Part shown: positions 1 through 8,841 of the stretch, piece after piece
How the letters are laid out: each line of letters starts with the position of its first letter
Position numbering within the stretch: the stretch's first letter is position 1
Origin: [Zimmermannella] bifida NBRC 103089
Lineage (GTDB): Bacteria; Actinomycetota; Actinomycetes; Actinomycetales; Microbacteriaceae
Direction of reading: 5' to 3'
Assembly: GCF_001570925.1 (NCBI RefSeq)
Contig: NZ_BCSP01000003.1
Span: 186,001 to 250,000, forward strand
DNA: 64,000 nt
Position numbers and translations under genes: made by a program
The notes under the pieces: model-generated
The model's input: only the letters and a program-made list of their open reading frames with translations
Database searches by the model: none
Told to the model about the DNA's origin: nothing

Positions 1-383
1 TGCAACCGTGGGTTTGGGTTACTGCCGGCCTTATTATCGTGGCTGCATCGTCGGTGTTTGCCCTGTACGGGCTGGCCATCGGCCTGTGGTTCCGCAGCGA
101 GGGGGCCGTGAGTGCCGCATCCGGCATGATCGTCATCCTGATGTTCCTTGGTAACGCGTTCGTACCGCTCTCTGGGTTCCTGCAAGACTTCTCGGTCTAC
201 ACGCCGGTATGGGGCATCATGCAGCTCGCGCAGTGGCCACTCCTGGAAGGCGTGGTGTCAGACAGTCAGGGAAACCTGACGGAATACGCGCTGTGGCAAC
301 CAATTGTGAACGTTGTTGTGTGGGTTGCCGTGTTCGCTATCGCCGCGTACGTCGGTACGCGTCGCGGCACCGCGCGCCGATAG
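1..383 (+). CDS. ABC-2 type transporter permease, C-terminal part (truncated by window start)
   Basis: The frame is already open at base 3, so this is the 3' end of a longer gene and its true start lies outside the window. The visible ~127 residues are very hydrophobic, with three probable membrane segments: one at the beginning, one around the GMIVILMFLGNAFVPLSGF stretch and one just before the basic tail GTRRGTARR. The extracytoplasmic NAFVPLSGF-type segment followed by a final helix is typical of ABC-2 export permeases. It is followed by a DesK-like kinase and a NarL-like regulator, the usual arrangement for antimicrobial-peptide or lipid-stress exporters and their sensor pair. The substrate cannot be told from this fragment. 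Confidence 0.72.
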   Translation, partial: QPWVWVTAGLIIVAASSVFALYGLAIGLWFRSEGAVSAASGMIVILMFLGNAFVPLSGFLQDFSVYTPVWGIMQLAQWPLLEGVVSDSQGNLTEYALWQPIVNVVVWVAVFAIAAYVGTRRGTARR

Positions 384-485
384 GCTGTCGAGAACGGGGC
401 GGCGGCAACCGCATCCACTCGACCACAGCTCTAGCACCGCGATCAACCTGGCCAGATGCAGCGAAATAAGCAGAGAGGCGACGCC

Positions 486-1607
486 ATGCAGAACCCCGAC
501 ACCACCGCGGGTGACGCTGGCGTCGCCAATCCGTTTGAACAGCGCTGGTTCACCGCGATCTGGCTGGTATTCCTCGCGATCCCCATCCTGCTGGTGGCGT
601 CGTATTCGACCGCTGGCATGGCATGGGACATCGCGGCCTATGCGGCTACCGCCGTGTTCGCCGTGACGTATGTCGCCGGCGCGGAACGGCTCGGGCACCG
701 GGCACCCTGGCCGCAGCTGCTCACGTGGGCGGGCGCACTCGTAGCGATTTCGCTGGTTACGATTCCGTCGCTCGAGATCCGCGTGGTGTCCTATTCGCCA
801 TACGTCCTCGCCATCGGCCTGTGGTCATCCCCAATGCGCCGGGCAAAAATCTGGGCTGCCATCGTTGTTGCCGTGTCCATGCTGGTCGTCGTCGTACCGT
901 TGGGACCAGCCGATGGCTTCCAGCAGATGCTCTCCATGTCGGGGGTGTATATCGCGCTCTTGCTGATGATCCTGTCGCGCCTGATTTCGGAACGCAGCAT
1001 TGCGTTTGAAAATATGCAGCGAGAACTCGCCACCGTGCAGGAACGCGATGAGATTTCCCGGGACATTCACGACCTCCTCGGACACTCACTCACCGCGATT
1101 TCGCTCAAAGCCCAGCTTGCGAGCCGCCTGGTCGACGCCGACCCAGCGCGTGCCAAACAAGAACTCGACGAACTCCTGCAACTGACCGGCGCATCCCTCG
1201 ATGAAGTTCGCGGCACCGTCGGGCGCCTGCGCACTCCCGACCTCAGCAGCCAAGTGCAATCCGTGCGCACCATGCTCGAGACCGCCGAAATCGACTACGA
1301 GATCATCGGCCGTGCCGATGCCGTACCCGTTGAGCGGCGCGCGCTCATGGCGTGGGCACTGCGCGAAGGCGTCACCAACCTCGTGCGGCACTCGGGCGCA
1401 TCGACCGCGCAGATCTGCATTGCCCCAGACCACCTCAAGATTGTCGACAATGGTGTCGGCGTGCGCGGCGGTGAAGGTCACGGCCTCACCGGACTGCGAC
1501 GGCGCGTCGAAGACGCCGGGGCGAGCCTGATGCTGCGGACACGTGACACAACCGACGGAGCGAAACATGGTGCATCCGGAACCGTACTGGAGGTGCGATT
1601 CGCATGA
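486..1607 (+). CDS. DesK/NarL-family sensor histidine kinase
   Basis: This is a 373-residue membrane sensor kinase. Five or six hydrophobic segments occupy roughly residues 22-166. A HisKA_3 dimerisation helix follows, with the motif RDIHDLLGHS and His195 as the predicted phosphorylated residue. A short HATPase domain shows an N-box (LREGVTNLVRHS) and a G-box (DNGVGV, then GHGLTGLRRRV). An earlier in-frame ATG at 456 exists, but the ATG at 486 is preceded by a GAGAGG ribosome site at proper distance and is preferred. The gene overlaps the downstream response regulator by 4 bp (ATGA), so the two are translationally coupled. The preceding ABC-2 permease gene suggests control of an exporter; the signal is unknown. 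Confidence 0.9.
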   Translation: MQNPDTTAGDAGVANPFEQRWFTAIWLVFLAIPILLVASYSTAGMAWDIAAYAATAVFAVTYVAGAERLGHRAPWPQLLTWAGALVAISLVTIPSLEIRVVSYSPYVLAIGLWSSPMRRAKIWAAIVVAVSMLVVVVPLGPADGFQQMLSMSGVYIALLLMILSRLISERSIAFENMQRELATVQERDEISRDIHDLLGHSLTAISLKAQLASRLVDADPARAKQELDELLQLTGASLDEVRGTVGRLRTPDLSSQVQSVRTMLETAEIDYEIIGRADAVPVERRALMAWALREGVTNLVRHSGASTAQICIAPDHLKIVDNGVGVRGGEGHGLTGLRRRVEDAGASLMLRTRDTTDGAKHGASGTVLEVRFA

Positions 1608-2212
1608 CGATTCGATTGCTCATTGCTGACGACCAAGACCTCGTGCGCGGTGCGCTCGCGGCACTGCTTTCGCTCGAGCCCGACATCGAGGTCGTCGCCG
1701 AGACGGGCACCGGCAGTAACGTGGTGGACCTCGTGCGCGAACAGCGGGTCGACGTGGCACTGCTCGATATCGAGATGCCCGGATGCAATGGCATCGAGGC
1801 CGTGGCCGCGTTGCGTGAGTCTGGGCTACCGTGTCGTTCGCTCATCGTCACCACATTCGGTCGCCCGGGATATCTGCGTCGCGCGATTGCCGGTGGTGCA
1901 AGCGGATTCATCGTCAAAGACACCCCGGCCGACGAACTTGCCCGCGCGATTCGTGCCGTGCACGAGGGGCGGCGGGTCATCGACCCGAATCTCGCCAGCG
2001 AGTCGATTGGGATGGGGGAGAGCCCGCTCAGCGAACGCGAAACCGAAGTGCTGCGCGTGGCCGCGACCGGTGCATCCGTTCGCGAAATCGCTGCCGAGGT
2101 CCACCTGAGCGAAGGCACCGTGCGCAATCATCTTTCCGCGATCATCGGCAAGTGCGGGGCGCGAAACCGAGCGGATGCAGCACGACTCGCGGATGAGCGC
2201 GGCTGGTTGTAG
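1604..2212 (+). CDS. NarL/LuxR-family response regulator
   Basis: The protein has 202 residues. An N-terminal receiver domain carries the acidic pair Asp9-Asp10, the phosphoacceptor Asp55 (LLDIEMPG), a conserved Thr in VTTFG and Lys in FIVKDT. The C-terminal LuxR-type helix-turn-helix begins at LSERETEVLRVAATG and contains SEGTVRNHLSAI as recognition helix. The start overlaps the kinase stop by 4 bp, so the two form a cognate pair. It is expected to activate or repress the upstream ABC transporter operon when the kinase is stimulated; no operator could be identified in the window. The residues needed for phosphorylation and DNA binding all appear intact. Confidence 0.93.
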   Translation: MTIRLLIADDQDLVRGALAALLSLEPDIEVVAETGTGSNVVDLVREQRVDVALLDIEMPGCNGIEAVAALRESGLPCRSLIVTTFGRPGYLRRAIAGGASGFIVKDTPADELARAIRAVHEGRRVIDPNLASESIGMGESPLSERETEVLRVAATGASVREIAAEVHLSEGTVRNHLSAIIGKCGARNRADAARLADERGWL

Positions 2213-2274
2213 CGTCCGCTCGGCTGCACGAATTGGCCGGCGTCGCTTAGCGGAAATCATTCGTCTTGGTTCGC

Positions 2275-2280
2275 TACGCT
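2275..2280 (+). promoter_or_regulatory. -10 box of gpmA (leaderless type)
   Basis: TACGCT lies exactly 7 nt before the gpmA ATG, as in leaderless actinobacterial genes. Inferred from spacing only. Confidence 0.45.
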
Positions 2281-2287
2281 TACAGGT

Positions 2288-3037
2288 ATGAACGAACCGC
2301 TCACGCTCATCCTGGTCCGTCACGGACAAAGCCAATGGAACGAAAAGAACCTGTTCACCGGTTGGGTGGATGTTGATCTCACCGACAAGGGACGTGCAGA
2401 AGCCGTTCGTGCCGGTCAGCTGATCCGCGAAGCCGGCCTCGCGCCCGACATCCTCTTCACCTCGCTGCTTACGCGTGCGATCGAAACTGCCAACATCGCG
2501 CTCAAGGAAGCCGGCTTCAACTGGATTCCGGTCAAGCGAAACTGGCGCCTCAACGAACGCCACTACGGCGCGCTGCAGGGTAAGGACAAGACCCAGGTTC
2601 GCGACGAATTCGGCGAAGAACAGTTCATGATCTGGCGCCGCTCGTACGACGTACCGCCGCCCGCGCTCGCTGACGACGACGAGTACTCGCAGTTCGGCGA
2701 CCCCCGCTACGCTGACCTCGGCGACGACATGCCTCGCACCGAAGCGCTCAAGCTCGTTCTCGAGCGTCTGCTGCCGTACTGGGAATCGGACATTACCGAA
2801 GACCTCCGTGCGGGCAAGACGGTCATGGTTGCCGCACACGGTAACTCGCTGCGCGCGCTGGTCAAGCACCTCGACGGCATCAGTGATGACGACATTGCTG
2901 GTCTGAACATCCCGACGGGTATTCCACTGGTCTACAAGCTCGACCCGCAGACGTTGCGCCCGGTCGAACCAGCTCAGTACCTCGACCCCGAAGCTGCCGC
3001 AGCAGGTGCTGCTGCCGTAGCCAACCAGGGTAAGTAG
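2288..3037 (+). CDS. gpmA: 2,3-bisphosphoglycerate-dependent phosphoglycerate mutase
   Basis: A cytosolic glycolytic enzyme interconverting 3-phosphoglycerate and 2-phosphoglycerate. The 249-residue protein opens with the histidine-phosphatase signature [18 protein letters not shown], in which His12 is the phosphorylated catalytic residue. Other family landmarks are the Arg/Glu region [15 protein letters not shown] and the second catalytic His in [15 protein letters not shown]. Length and motifs match dPGM rather than the cofactor-independent type. The start is 7 nt after a TACGCT -10 box, with no strong ribosome site. Proximity to phoU and senX3-regX3 matches the conserved actinobacterial order (gpm1-senX3-regX3 in mycobacteria), although phoU is inserted here on the opposite strand. 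A strong terminator hairpin follows the stop. Confidence 0.97.
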   Translation: MNEPLTLILVRHGQSQWNEKNLFTGWVDVDLTDKGRAEAVRAGQLIREAGLAPDILFTSLLTRAIETANIALKEAGFNWIPVKRNWRLNERHYGALQGKDKTQVRDEFGEEQFMIWRRSYDVPPPALADDDEYSQFGDPRYADLGDDMPRTEALKLVLERLLPYWESDITEDLRAGKTVMVAAHGNSLRALVKHLDGISDDDIAGLNIPTGIPLVYKLDPQTLRPVEPAQYLDPEAAAAGAAAVANQGK

Positions 3038-3077
3038 TCGCGTGGCTGCCCGTTGGGGCAGCTGCGTCGAAACCACA

Positions 3078-3118
3078 ACCGTGCCGGTGAGCAAATGCTT
3101 ACCGGCACGGTTTGTTTG
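3078..3118 (+). terminator. Terminator between gpmA and phoU
   Basis: A 16-bp nearly perfect inverted repeat (arms 3078-3093 and 3096-3111, one G-U pair) is followed by TTTGTTTG. It sits between convergent gpmA and phoU and probably serves gpmA; the stem could also stop phoU transcripts. Confidence 0.75.
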
Positions 3119-3168
3119 TGTTGTGGATGCGTTCGGTCACGCTTGCGGCACGACCTGCGGCCTGTTGC

Positions 3169-3819
3169 CTACTGCGCCGGTTCGTCTTCGAGGCTCCGGT
3201 GGATGCGGCGGGCAATCGAGACGGCGTGGTCCGAGAACCGCTCGAGGTAGCGGTTTGCGAGCGTGGCATCAACAACCTGTGACGAAGAAATCCAGAAATT
3301 CTCCTGCGGGCGGGTGAGCGTGTCGAGCACCTGCTTGTGCAGCGCGTCGACAGCGTCGTCGCCGTTGATGGTTTCGTCGATGTACTTCGGGTCTTCGGTG
3401 CGCAGCAGCGATTCGACGCGCTTCGCCTGCGAGATAGCGTGGTGGCCCATCTCAAGCAGTTGCTCGCGCACGACCTCAACACCGGCGCTCTCGGGGAACC
3501 GCATCCGTGCCAATTGCGCAATGTGTGCCGCGAGGTCACCCATGCGTTCGAGCGAGGCGCTCATGCGCATCGTGTCGACGATAAAACGCAGGTCGTTCGC
3601 AACCGGGGCCTGCAGCAGCAGAATCTCAAGCGTGAGGTCATCAATGCGGGCGCTGAGATCGTCAATGAGCAGATCGCCAGAGATCACCTGGTCGGCGAGC
3701 GAGACATCAGAGTGGTCAAGTGCGGCTACCGCGTTCTCGATAGCGAACACGACGTGCTGCGCAGCTTCGACGAGGCCCTGCTGGACCTCGGCAAGGTTTT
3801 GCTGAAAAACTTCGCGCAT
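3169..3819 (-). CDS. phoU: Phosphate signalling complex protein PhoU
   Basis: A 216-residue all-helical protein with two PhoU three-helix bundles. Each has the metal-binding type helix with E/D-x-x-x-D pattern, seen in SLERMGDLAAHIAQLAR and in YLERFSDHAVSIARRIHR. PhoU restrains the phosphate-starvation kinase when phosphate is plentiful and modulates the Pst transporter. It is transcribed divergently from senX3-regX3, about 105 bp away, which fits a partner role with that two-component system. No pst genes are present in the window. The start ATG at 3819 gives the usual family length. Confidence 0.96.
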   Translation of the reverse strand: MREVFQQNLAEVQQGLVEAAQHVVFAIENAVAALDHSDVSLADQVISGDLLIDDLSARIDDLTLEILLLQAPVANDLRFIVDTMRMSASLERMGDLAAHIAQLARMRFPESAGVEVVREQLLEMGHHAISQAKRVESLLRTEDPKYIDETINGDDAVDALHKQVLDTLTRPQENFWISSSQVVDATLANRYLERFSDHAVSIARRIHRSLEDEPAQ

Positions 3820-3911
3820 CGTATTCCTATCTGGTGGAGCTTATAGACGGTGAACACTACGCATTGCAGATTACCGAAGAGTGAACACTGGTTTTAGTTA
3901 CCTTCTGTTTC

Positions 3912-3917
3912 TAGAGT
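3912..3917 (+). promoter_or_regulatory. -10 box of senX3 (leaderless type)
   Basis: TAGAGT lies exactly 7 nt before the senX3 ATG. Inferred from spacing and motif. Confidence 0.45.
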
Positions 3918-3924
3918 TGCCTCG

Positions 3925-5100
3925 ATGGATATCACGACGGCGATTTGGCTGGGGATTGCAATTGGCATCGTCCTCGGTGTCTCAGGAGTGTATGCCGTTC
4001 GCTGGTACCTCCACGCGCAGTCGCGGCGCGAACAGCTCGGTTCGCCGCTGATTCCGCACGGTGTCGAGGACTTGCTGGCAACGCTGCCGCAAACCGCGAT
4101 CATTGTGGACTCGTCCTACAACGTGCTGCGTGCATCCGAACGCGCCTATGACTCGGGACTTGTGGTCAAGCCCGATGTGCTCTCGCAGCAGATGCGCGGT
4201 CAGGTCGACCGTACGCTCGAAACCGGTGAGCCCAGCGAATCCGAAGTCACGGTGTTGCGCGGACCGTTCGGGTCTACAGAACTGCATTTCCGCATCCGCG
4301 TGTCGACCATGGAGGGCGGCTACGCGCTCATTCTCGCAAATGACATCACCGAGTCGGTACGAGTTGAAGCCGTTCGCCGTGACTTCGTGGCCAACGTGTC
4401 GCACGAGTTGAAGACACCAATTGGCGCGGTGACGCTGCTTGCTGAAGCGGTTAAAGAGGCTGCCGACGATGTGGAACAGGTGCAGTATTTTGCCGACCGC
4501 ATGCTGGTCGAGAGTGATCGCTTGGCGCGATTGACTCGCGAGCTCATCGACCTCAGCCGGTTGCAAGCCATGGACACGCTTGAAGAAGCGCAGGACGTTC
4601 GAGTTCACGCGATCTTGGAGCAGGCCGTTGAGCTGAACCGAGTGCTCGCCGAGAACAAGGACATTCGCGTGCAGCTGAAGGCCCCGGCCGACCTCGTGGT
4701 GTGGGGCGACGAAGGCTTGCTGCTGATGTGCTTCCAGAACCTCATTACCAACGCGATTGCGTATTCGCCCGAGGGGTCGCATGTGGGTATCGGTGCGCGT
4801 CGTGTTGATGACATCATTGAGATTTCCGTCGCCGACCGCGGCATCGGTATCTCGGAAGCGGATCGCAGCCGCATCTTCGAGCGCTTTTATCGGGTGGATT
4901 CGGCCCGATCGCGAAACACCGGTGGTACCGGTCTGGGCTTGAGTATCGTTCGACACATCATCCAAAACCACGGTGGTGACATCCAGGTTTGGTCGAAGGT
5001 CGGTGCCGGTTCGACCTTCACCGTGCGACTGCAGGCAGCGGATTCGCGCGTGTCACGTACCGGTGTGCAAGAGCCGCCGCGCGCAATCGAGCGCGACTAG
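3925..5100 (+). CDS. senX3: Sensor histidine kinase SenX3 (phosphate-responsive)
   Basis: This 391-residue kinase has one clear N-terminal membrane segment (residues about 6-27), a PAS-like region (about 50-140), a HisKA helix with FVANVSHELKTP (His160 phosphorylated) and a complete HATPase domain. The HATPase N-box is CFQNLITNAIAYSPEG and the G-boxes are DRGIGIS and GGTGLGLSIVRHI. The architecture and the position between phoU and an OmpR-type regulator match SenX3/PhoR of actinobacteria, which responds to phosphate limitation through PhoU and Pst. No ribosome site is visible; the ATG is 7 nt after a TAGAGT box, suggesting a leaderless mRNA. Only 66 bp separate it from regX3, so they are probably co-transcribed. 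Confidence 0.92.
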   Translation: MDITTAIWLGIAIGIVLGVSGVYAVRWYLHAQSRREQLGSPLIPHGVEDLLATLPQTAIIVDSSYNVLRASERAYDSGLVVKPDVLSQQMRGQVDRTLETGEPSESEVTVLRGPFGSTELHFRIRVSTMEGGYALILANDITESVRVEAVRRDFVANVSHELKTPIGAVTLLAEAVKEAADDVEQVQYFADRMLVESDRLARLTRELIDLSRLQAMDTLEEAQDVRVHAILEQAVELNRVLAENKDIRVQLKAPADLVVWGDEGLLLMCFQNLITNAIAYSPEGSHVGIGARRVDDIIEISVADRGIGISEADRSRIFERFYRVDSARSRNTGGTGLGLSIVRHIIQNHGGDIQVWSKVGAGSTFTVRLQAADSRVSRTGVQEPPRAIERD

Positions 5101-5166
5101 TTCTGCGTAATCTCGCCATAAACTCCGCTGACGTTTCGGCGGGTTAACGTTGCGTTTCCTTCCTGT

Positions 5167-5865
5167 ATGCACAATGGAGGGGTGACTCGAATCCTGATCG
5201 TTGAAGATGAATCATCGCTCCATGAGCCGCTCGCCTTCTTGCTTAAGCGAGAAGGGTATGAAACGGCCGTCGCTGAAAACGGTATTGACGCCGTAGAGCA
5301 GTTTGAGCGCGACGGTGCAGATCTGGTGTTGCTCGACCTGATGCTGCCGGAGATGCCGGGTACCGAGGTGTGTAAGCGCCTTCGTGCCATCTCGAACGTC
5401 CCCATCATCATGTTGACGGCCAAGGACTCCGAGATTGACATCATTGTCGGGCTCGAGCTCGGTGCCGATGACTACGTCACCAAGCCGTATTCGACGCGTG
5501 AGCTGCTGGCACGCGTTCGCGCCGTGCTCCGTCGCAGCGAGCAAGAAGAAGAGGATGAGGACGACGGCATCGTACAGGTGGGCGATATCCGCATGGACAT
5601 CGATCGCCACACCGTGCTGGTGCGCGGTAACCTGACGCAGATGCCACTCAAGGAGTTTGAACTGCTCGAGTACCTCATGCGGAACGCGGGCCGTGTGCTG
5701 ACCCGTAGCCAGCTCATCGACCGCGTGTGGGGGCCGGACTACTACGGCGACACCAAGACCTTGGACGTGCACATCAAGCGCATCCGCTCGCGCATCGAAG
5801 AAACCCCATCGTCACCGCGCCTGCTGGTGACCGTGCGTGGACTCGGTTACCGCTTCGAGGCCTAA
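5167..5865 (+). CDS. regX3: OmpR-family response regulator RegX3
   Basis: A 232-residue response regulator. The receiver has the acidic cluster EDE at residues 13-15, phosphoacceptor Asp57 (LVLLDLMLPE), a Thr in IMLTAKD and Lys in YVTKPYS. The C-terminal winged helix contains LKEFELLEYLMRNAGRVLTR and TLDVHIKRIRSRIEE. It is the expected partner of the preceding kinase and should control phosphate-starvation genes. The start is not certain: an in-frame GTG at 5182 is immediately preceded by GGAGG (too close to be ideal), so the ATG at 5167 is kept. A hairpin terminator follows. Confidence 0.94.
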   Translation: MHNGGVTRILIVEDESSLHEPLAFLLKREGYETAVAENGIDAVEQFERDGADLVLLDLMLPEMPGTEVCKRLRAISNVPIIMLTAKDSEIDIIVGLELGADDYVTKPYSTRELLARVRAVLRRSEQEEEDEDDGIVQVGDIRMDIDRHTVLVRGNLTQMPLKEFELLEYLMRNAGRVLTRSQLIDRVWGPDYYGDTKTLDVHIKRIRSRIEETPSSPRLLVTVRGLGYRFEA

Positions 5866-5886
5866 ACGCCGACTCGGTTACTACAG

Positions 5887-5930
5887 CTGGGCGTTCCGGA
5901 ATTCACTCCGGGACGCCCAGTTTGTTGTTC
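5887..5930 (+). terminator. Terminator after regX3
   Basis: Inverted repeat of 14 bp (5887-5900 with 5907-5920, one G-U pair) followed by TTTGTTGTT ends the senX3-regX3 unit. Confidence 0.8.
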
Positions 5931-6033
5931 ACACACGCCAAACCACCGTTCTCGCAGAGCCACCGCTGCGGTCGACGGGGGAGTCTGACTGGTGCACACC
6001 AACCGAGTGCAAGCAATGATTGTTCGGAAACGA

Positions 6034-6066
6034 CGCATCCCCGCAACCAAACGGTGCGGGGATGCG
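6034..6066 (-). terminator. Hairpin after the lipoprotein gene
   Basis: A perfect 12-bp inverted repeat (6034-6045 with 6055-6066) lies just after the stop of the minus-strand lipoprotein gene. On that strand the stem is followed by a weak T-rich stretch, so termination is likely but not certain. Confidence 0.6.
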
Positions 6067-6083
6067 GGAAGTTGTCGTGCAGA

Positions 6084-6704
6084 CTACTCGGCAGGTGCTT
6101 CTTCTACCGGTGCCTCTTCGTTGGGAACGTCGCCTTCGGCTGGCTGCGAGGCGGCTGGAGCTGCCGAACCGGTCGGTGCTGGGGCCTTGTCGCCGCCTGC
6201 CGGTGCAAGCTTCTGGTATTCCTTGAGGACGTTGTCGGCGTCAGTGTCGCCGAGTACTGGGACCTGCTGGTCGTCGACCGTCACGGTTTGGGTAGCGCCC
6301 TCAGCGTCGGTGTACGTCGCGGTGAATACCGGCGTTACCGACGAGCCGGTTTCGAACTTGCCCATGACGACGTTTTCGCCGGCGTCACCGAAACCGAACT
6401 CGGTTGCCGACTGCGTCTTGTCGAACTTGAGGTCGGCGGTGCTGACTGCACCGTCAAACTTGATTTCAACCTTGGCGTCAGCCGTGGTCGAGTTCACCGC
6501 GGTGAAGACCAGGTTTGCCTGCTTGCCGTCAGCGTCGGCAATCAACAATACGTTGCGCAGTGCGACGTCGCCGAGGTCAACGTGGACGCCGTCACTGGCG
6601 TCATACTGCATTGTGGTGCGCTGCGGGCTGATCATGTTGCAACCAGCGAGCCCGGCGCTCAGGGCGACGGCGAGTGCGGCTGCGGCTACGGCGCGAATCT
6701 TCAC
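6084..6704 (-). CDS. Secreted lipoprotein, function unknown
   Basis: The GTG at 6704 is chosen because GGAGG lies 8 nt upstream; the frame is open further but upstream starts lack a ribosome site. The 206-residue product begins MKIRAVAAAALAVALSAG and has a lipobox LAGC, so it should be exported, lipidated and anchored outside the membrane. The mature part is a beta-rich domain (VHVDLGDVALRNVLLIADAD) resembling actinobacterial DNA-modification/cell-envelope lipoproteins of unknown role. It ends in a Pro/Ala/Glu-rich tail. It is divergent from carD. No enzyme motif was recognised. Confidence 0.85.
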   Translation of the reverse strand: MKIRAVAAAALAVALSAGLAGCNMISPQRTTMQYDASDGVHVDLGDVALRNVLLIADADGKQANLVFTAVNSTTADAKVEIKFDGAVSTADLKFDKTQSATEFGFGDAGENVVMGKFETGSSVTPVFTATYTDAEGATQTVTVDDQQVPVLGDTDADNVLKEYQKLAPAGGDKAPAPTGSAAPAASQPAEGDVPNEEAPVEEAPAE

Positions 6705-6897
6705 TGCGAGGGCCTCCATATATATGCGAACCGAGTTGTTCGCGAAGCATTGCTTCGGTAATCGTAGCCGATTGCTGCGATGAAATGCGTCGTTGCTGCC
6801 CGTGTTCGCGCAGAGCGGCGGCATCGTAGCACTAATTCGTGGTAATCTAGGAGATCTTGACGAGAAATCGGTGAACCTGGCGAAAGGGACCACATCA

Positions 6898-7380
6898 ATG
6901 AATCTTGAGGTCGGCGAGACGGTCGTATACCCACACCATGGGGCAGCAACGATTGAAGAGATCAAGAAGCGCGTAATCAAGGGCGAAGAGCGCACCTACT
7001 TGAAGCTCAACGTGTCGCAGGGCGACCTCACGATTGAAGTTCCAGCAGAAAATGTTGAGCTCGTTGGCGTTCGCGATGTCATCGACGAAAAGGGCCTCGA
7101 CGAGGTGTTCGATGTATTGCGCGCACCAATTACCGAAGAACCAACCAACTGGTCGCGTCGTTACAAGTCGAACCAGGAAAAGCTTGCCTCGGGTGACGTC
7201 ATCAAGGTCTCCGAAGTTGTCCGCGACCTTTGGCGCCGCGACCAAGACAAGGGGCTTTCGGCCGGTGAGAAGCGCATGCTTGCCAAGGCCCGTCAGGTAC
7301 TCGTTAGTGAGCTTGCTCTGGCCGAAGAGATCGACGAAGACGCTGCCAATGTGCGTCTCGATGACGTACTTGCGAGCTAG
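6898..7380 (+). CDS. carD: CarD family transcriptional regulator
   Basis: The ATG at 6898 has an AAAGGGA site upstream; an earlier in-frame ATG at 6793 would add 35 unusual residues and is rejected. The 160-residue protein begins with the Tudor-like RNA-polymerase-interaction domain ([20 protein letters not shown]). Its C-terminal helical domain carries the conserved tryptophan ([16 protein letters not shown]) that CarD uses to stabilise the open promoter complex. CarD binds the beta subunit and supports rRNA and housekeeping transcription. It stands directly ahead of ispDF, cysS and rlmB, as in other actinobacteria. Confidence 0.95.
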   Translation: MNLEVGETVVYPHHGAATIEEIKKRVIKGEERTYLKLNVSQGDLTIEVPAENVELVGVRDVIDEKGLDEVFDVLRAPITEEPTNWSRRYKSNQEKLASGDVIKVSEVVRDLWRRDQDKGLSAGEKRMLAKARQVLVSELALAEEIDEDAANVRLDDVLAS

Positions 7381-7386
7381 TTTCGC

Positions 7387-8679
7387 ATGACTTGCACCGG
7401 CGTTGTTATCGGCGCTGCCGGTAACGGCACTCGACTCGGGCTGGGCACGCCGAAAGCATTCGTGCCCCTCGGTGGATCGGCAATGCTCGTGCACGCGTTG
7501 CGTGGGCTTTCTGCGATTGCTGGCGACGTCGCGGTTGTGGTCGCGGTACCACCCGAAGACGCTGAAGCGCAGCGCCAGGCTCGCGCATCGCTGGCGGCAG
7601 TAGCCGGCCAATTTGGTCAGCGACTGATTCACGCATCCACCGTGCCCGGTGGCGATACCCGGTTTGCCTCGGTGCGCGCGGCAGTTGACGCGCTGCCAGA
7701 CCGCTGCGATGTCGTGCTGGTGCACGACGCGGCACGTGCGCTGACGCCACCGGAGGTGTTTGCGCGCGTTGCCGATGCCGTACGCGAGTCGAACTGCGGC
7801 ATTGTGCCGGTGCTCCCGGTAGTGGACACGCTCAAGCGAGTTAATGGACACGACAATGTGACCGAAACTCCGGTGCGCAGCGAACTGCGCGCGGCGCAGA
7901 CGCCGCAGGGCTTTCCAGCACAGGCGCTGCGCGATGCGTACGCAAGGGGTACGGATGCGGCCACCGACGATGCTGCGACCTTCGCGCAAGCGGGCGGTCA
8001 GGTCCGCACGGTTCCCGGTGATGCACTCGCGTTCAAGATCACGACGCCTGACGACCTGGCGCGCGCCGAACGCATCCTTGCCGACCGTGCCAACGTGACC
8101 ACAGCCGATGCCGCAACCGAACCGGAACAGCCAGGCGGCGTGGCCCGCGACGGTCACCCGGTGGCAGCGACGTCGCAGCTGCCATGGCCCATGCCCGAGA
8201 TGCGCGTTGGGGTCGGCACCGATATTCACGCCTTTGATGCCAATAGTGAATGCTGGCTTGCCGGCCTGCATTTTCCTGATGCACCGGGGCTTTCTGGGCA
8301 CAGCGATGGGGATGCGGCTGCGCACGCGGTCGTGGATGCACTGCTCTCGGCAGCGGGCCTCGGCGATATCGGCGCGCTGTTCGGCACCGAAGACCCACGC
8401 TTCGCCGGAGCACACGGCCGAGTCTTCCTCACCGCCACGCGCGAACTGCTCGAATCCGAAGGGTGGCAGATCCAGAACGCTGCCGTACAGGTGGTTTGCC
8501 GGCGCCCGCGATTCGGTGACCGTGCCAGCGAAGCATCAGCGCTCTTGAGTGAGATCCTCGGCGCCCCGGTGTCGGTCGCGGCAACGACCAGCGATGGGCT
8601 CGGATTCATGGCCGACACGTCCAATGGCGGGGTATTCGCGTTCGCGACGGCCTGCCTGATTCGCCAGCCTCGACCGTAA
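7387..8679 (+). CDS. ispDF: Bifunctional IspD/IspF (MEP isoprenoid pathway)
   Basis: A fusion of two steps of the methylerythritol phosphate pathway. Residues ~1-235 are IspD (CTP transfer to MEP), with GAAGNGTRLGLGTPKAF nucleotide-binding loop, VHDAARALT and AAQTPQGF. After an Ala/Pro linker, residues ~272-430 are IspF (cyclodiphosphate synthase), with metal ligands Asp279 and His281 in VGTDIHAF and the SGHSDGD and TTSDGLGF motifs. The IspE step between them is not encoded nearby. Only 6 bp separate it from carD, so the two are probably co-transcribed. No strong ribosome site precedes the ATG. Confidence 0.94.
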   Translation: MTCTGVVIGAAGNGTRLGLGTPKAFVPLGGSAMLVHALRGLSAIAGDVAVVVAVPPEDAEAQRQARASLAAVAGQFGQRLIHASTVPGGDTRFASVRAAVDALPDRCDVVLVHDAARALTPPEVFARVADAVRESNCGIVPVLPVVDTLKRVNGHDNVTETPVRSELRAAQTPQGFPAQALRDAYARGTDAATDDAATFAQAGGQVRTVPGDALAFKITTPDDLARAERILADRANVTTADAATEPEQPGGVARDGHPVAATSQLPWPMPEMRVGVGTDIHAFDANSECWLAGLHFPDAPGLSGHSDGDAAAHAVVDALLSAAGLGDIGALFGTEDPRFAGAHGRVFLTATRELLESEGWQIQNAAVQVVCRRPRFGDRASEASALLSEILGAPVSVAATTSDGLGFMADTSNGGVFAFATACLIRQPRP

Positions 8680-8829
8680 CCGGCAGCGGCGCGTGACGGT
8701 CGCACCTTCCTGAGCCGTGCATCCACCGATCGAAATTGGACGGTGTGTTCGCGCACGAGCCGATACAGCGCATCCAGGGAATGTGCGTCATATTCGACCG
8801 CGTCGCACCGCATGCCCAAGCACGCAAAC

Positions 8830-8835
8830 TAGACT
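8830..8835 (+). promoter_or_regulatory. -10 box of cysS (leaderless type)
   Basis: TAGACT lies 6 nt before the cysS GTG start. Confidence 0.45.
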
Positions 8836-8841
8836 GACACC

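Noticed and set aside
5101-5166. Mycobacterial-type repeats between senX3 and regX3
   Set aside because: The 66-bp gap has no repeated unit.
6895-8415. 506-codon minus-strand frame across carD and ispDF
   Set aside because: It is antisense to two recognised genes and has no domain.
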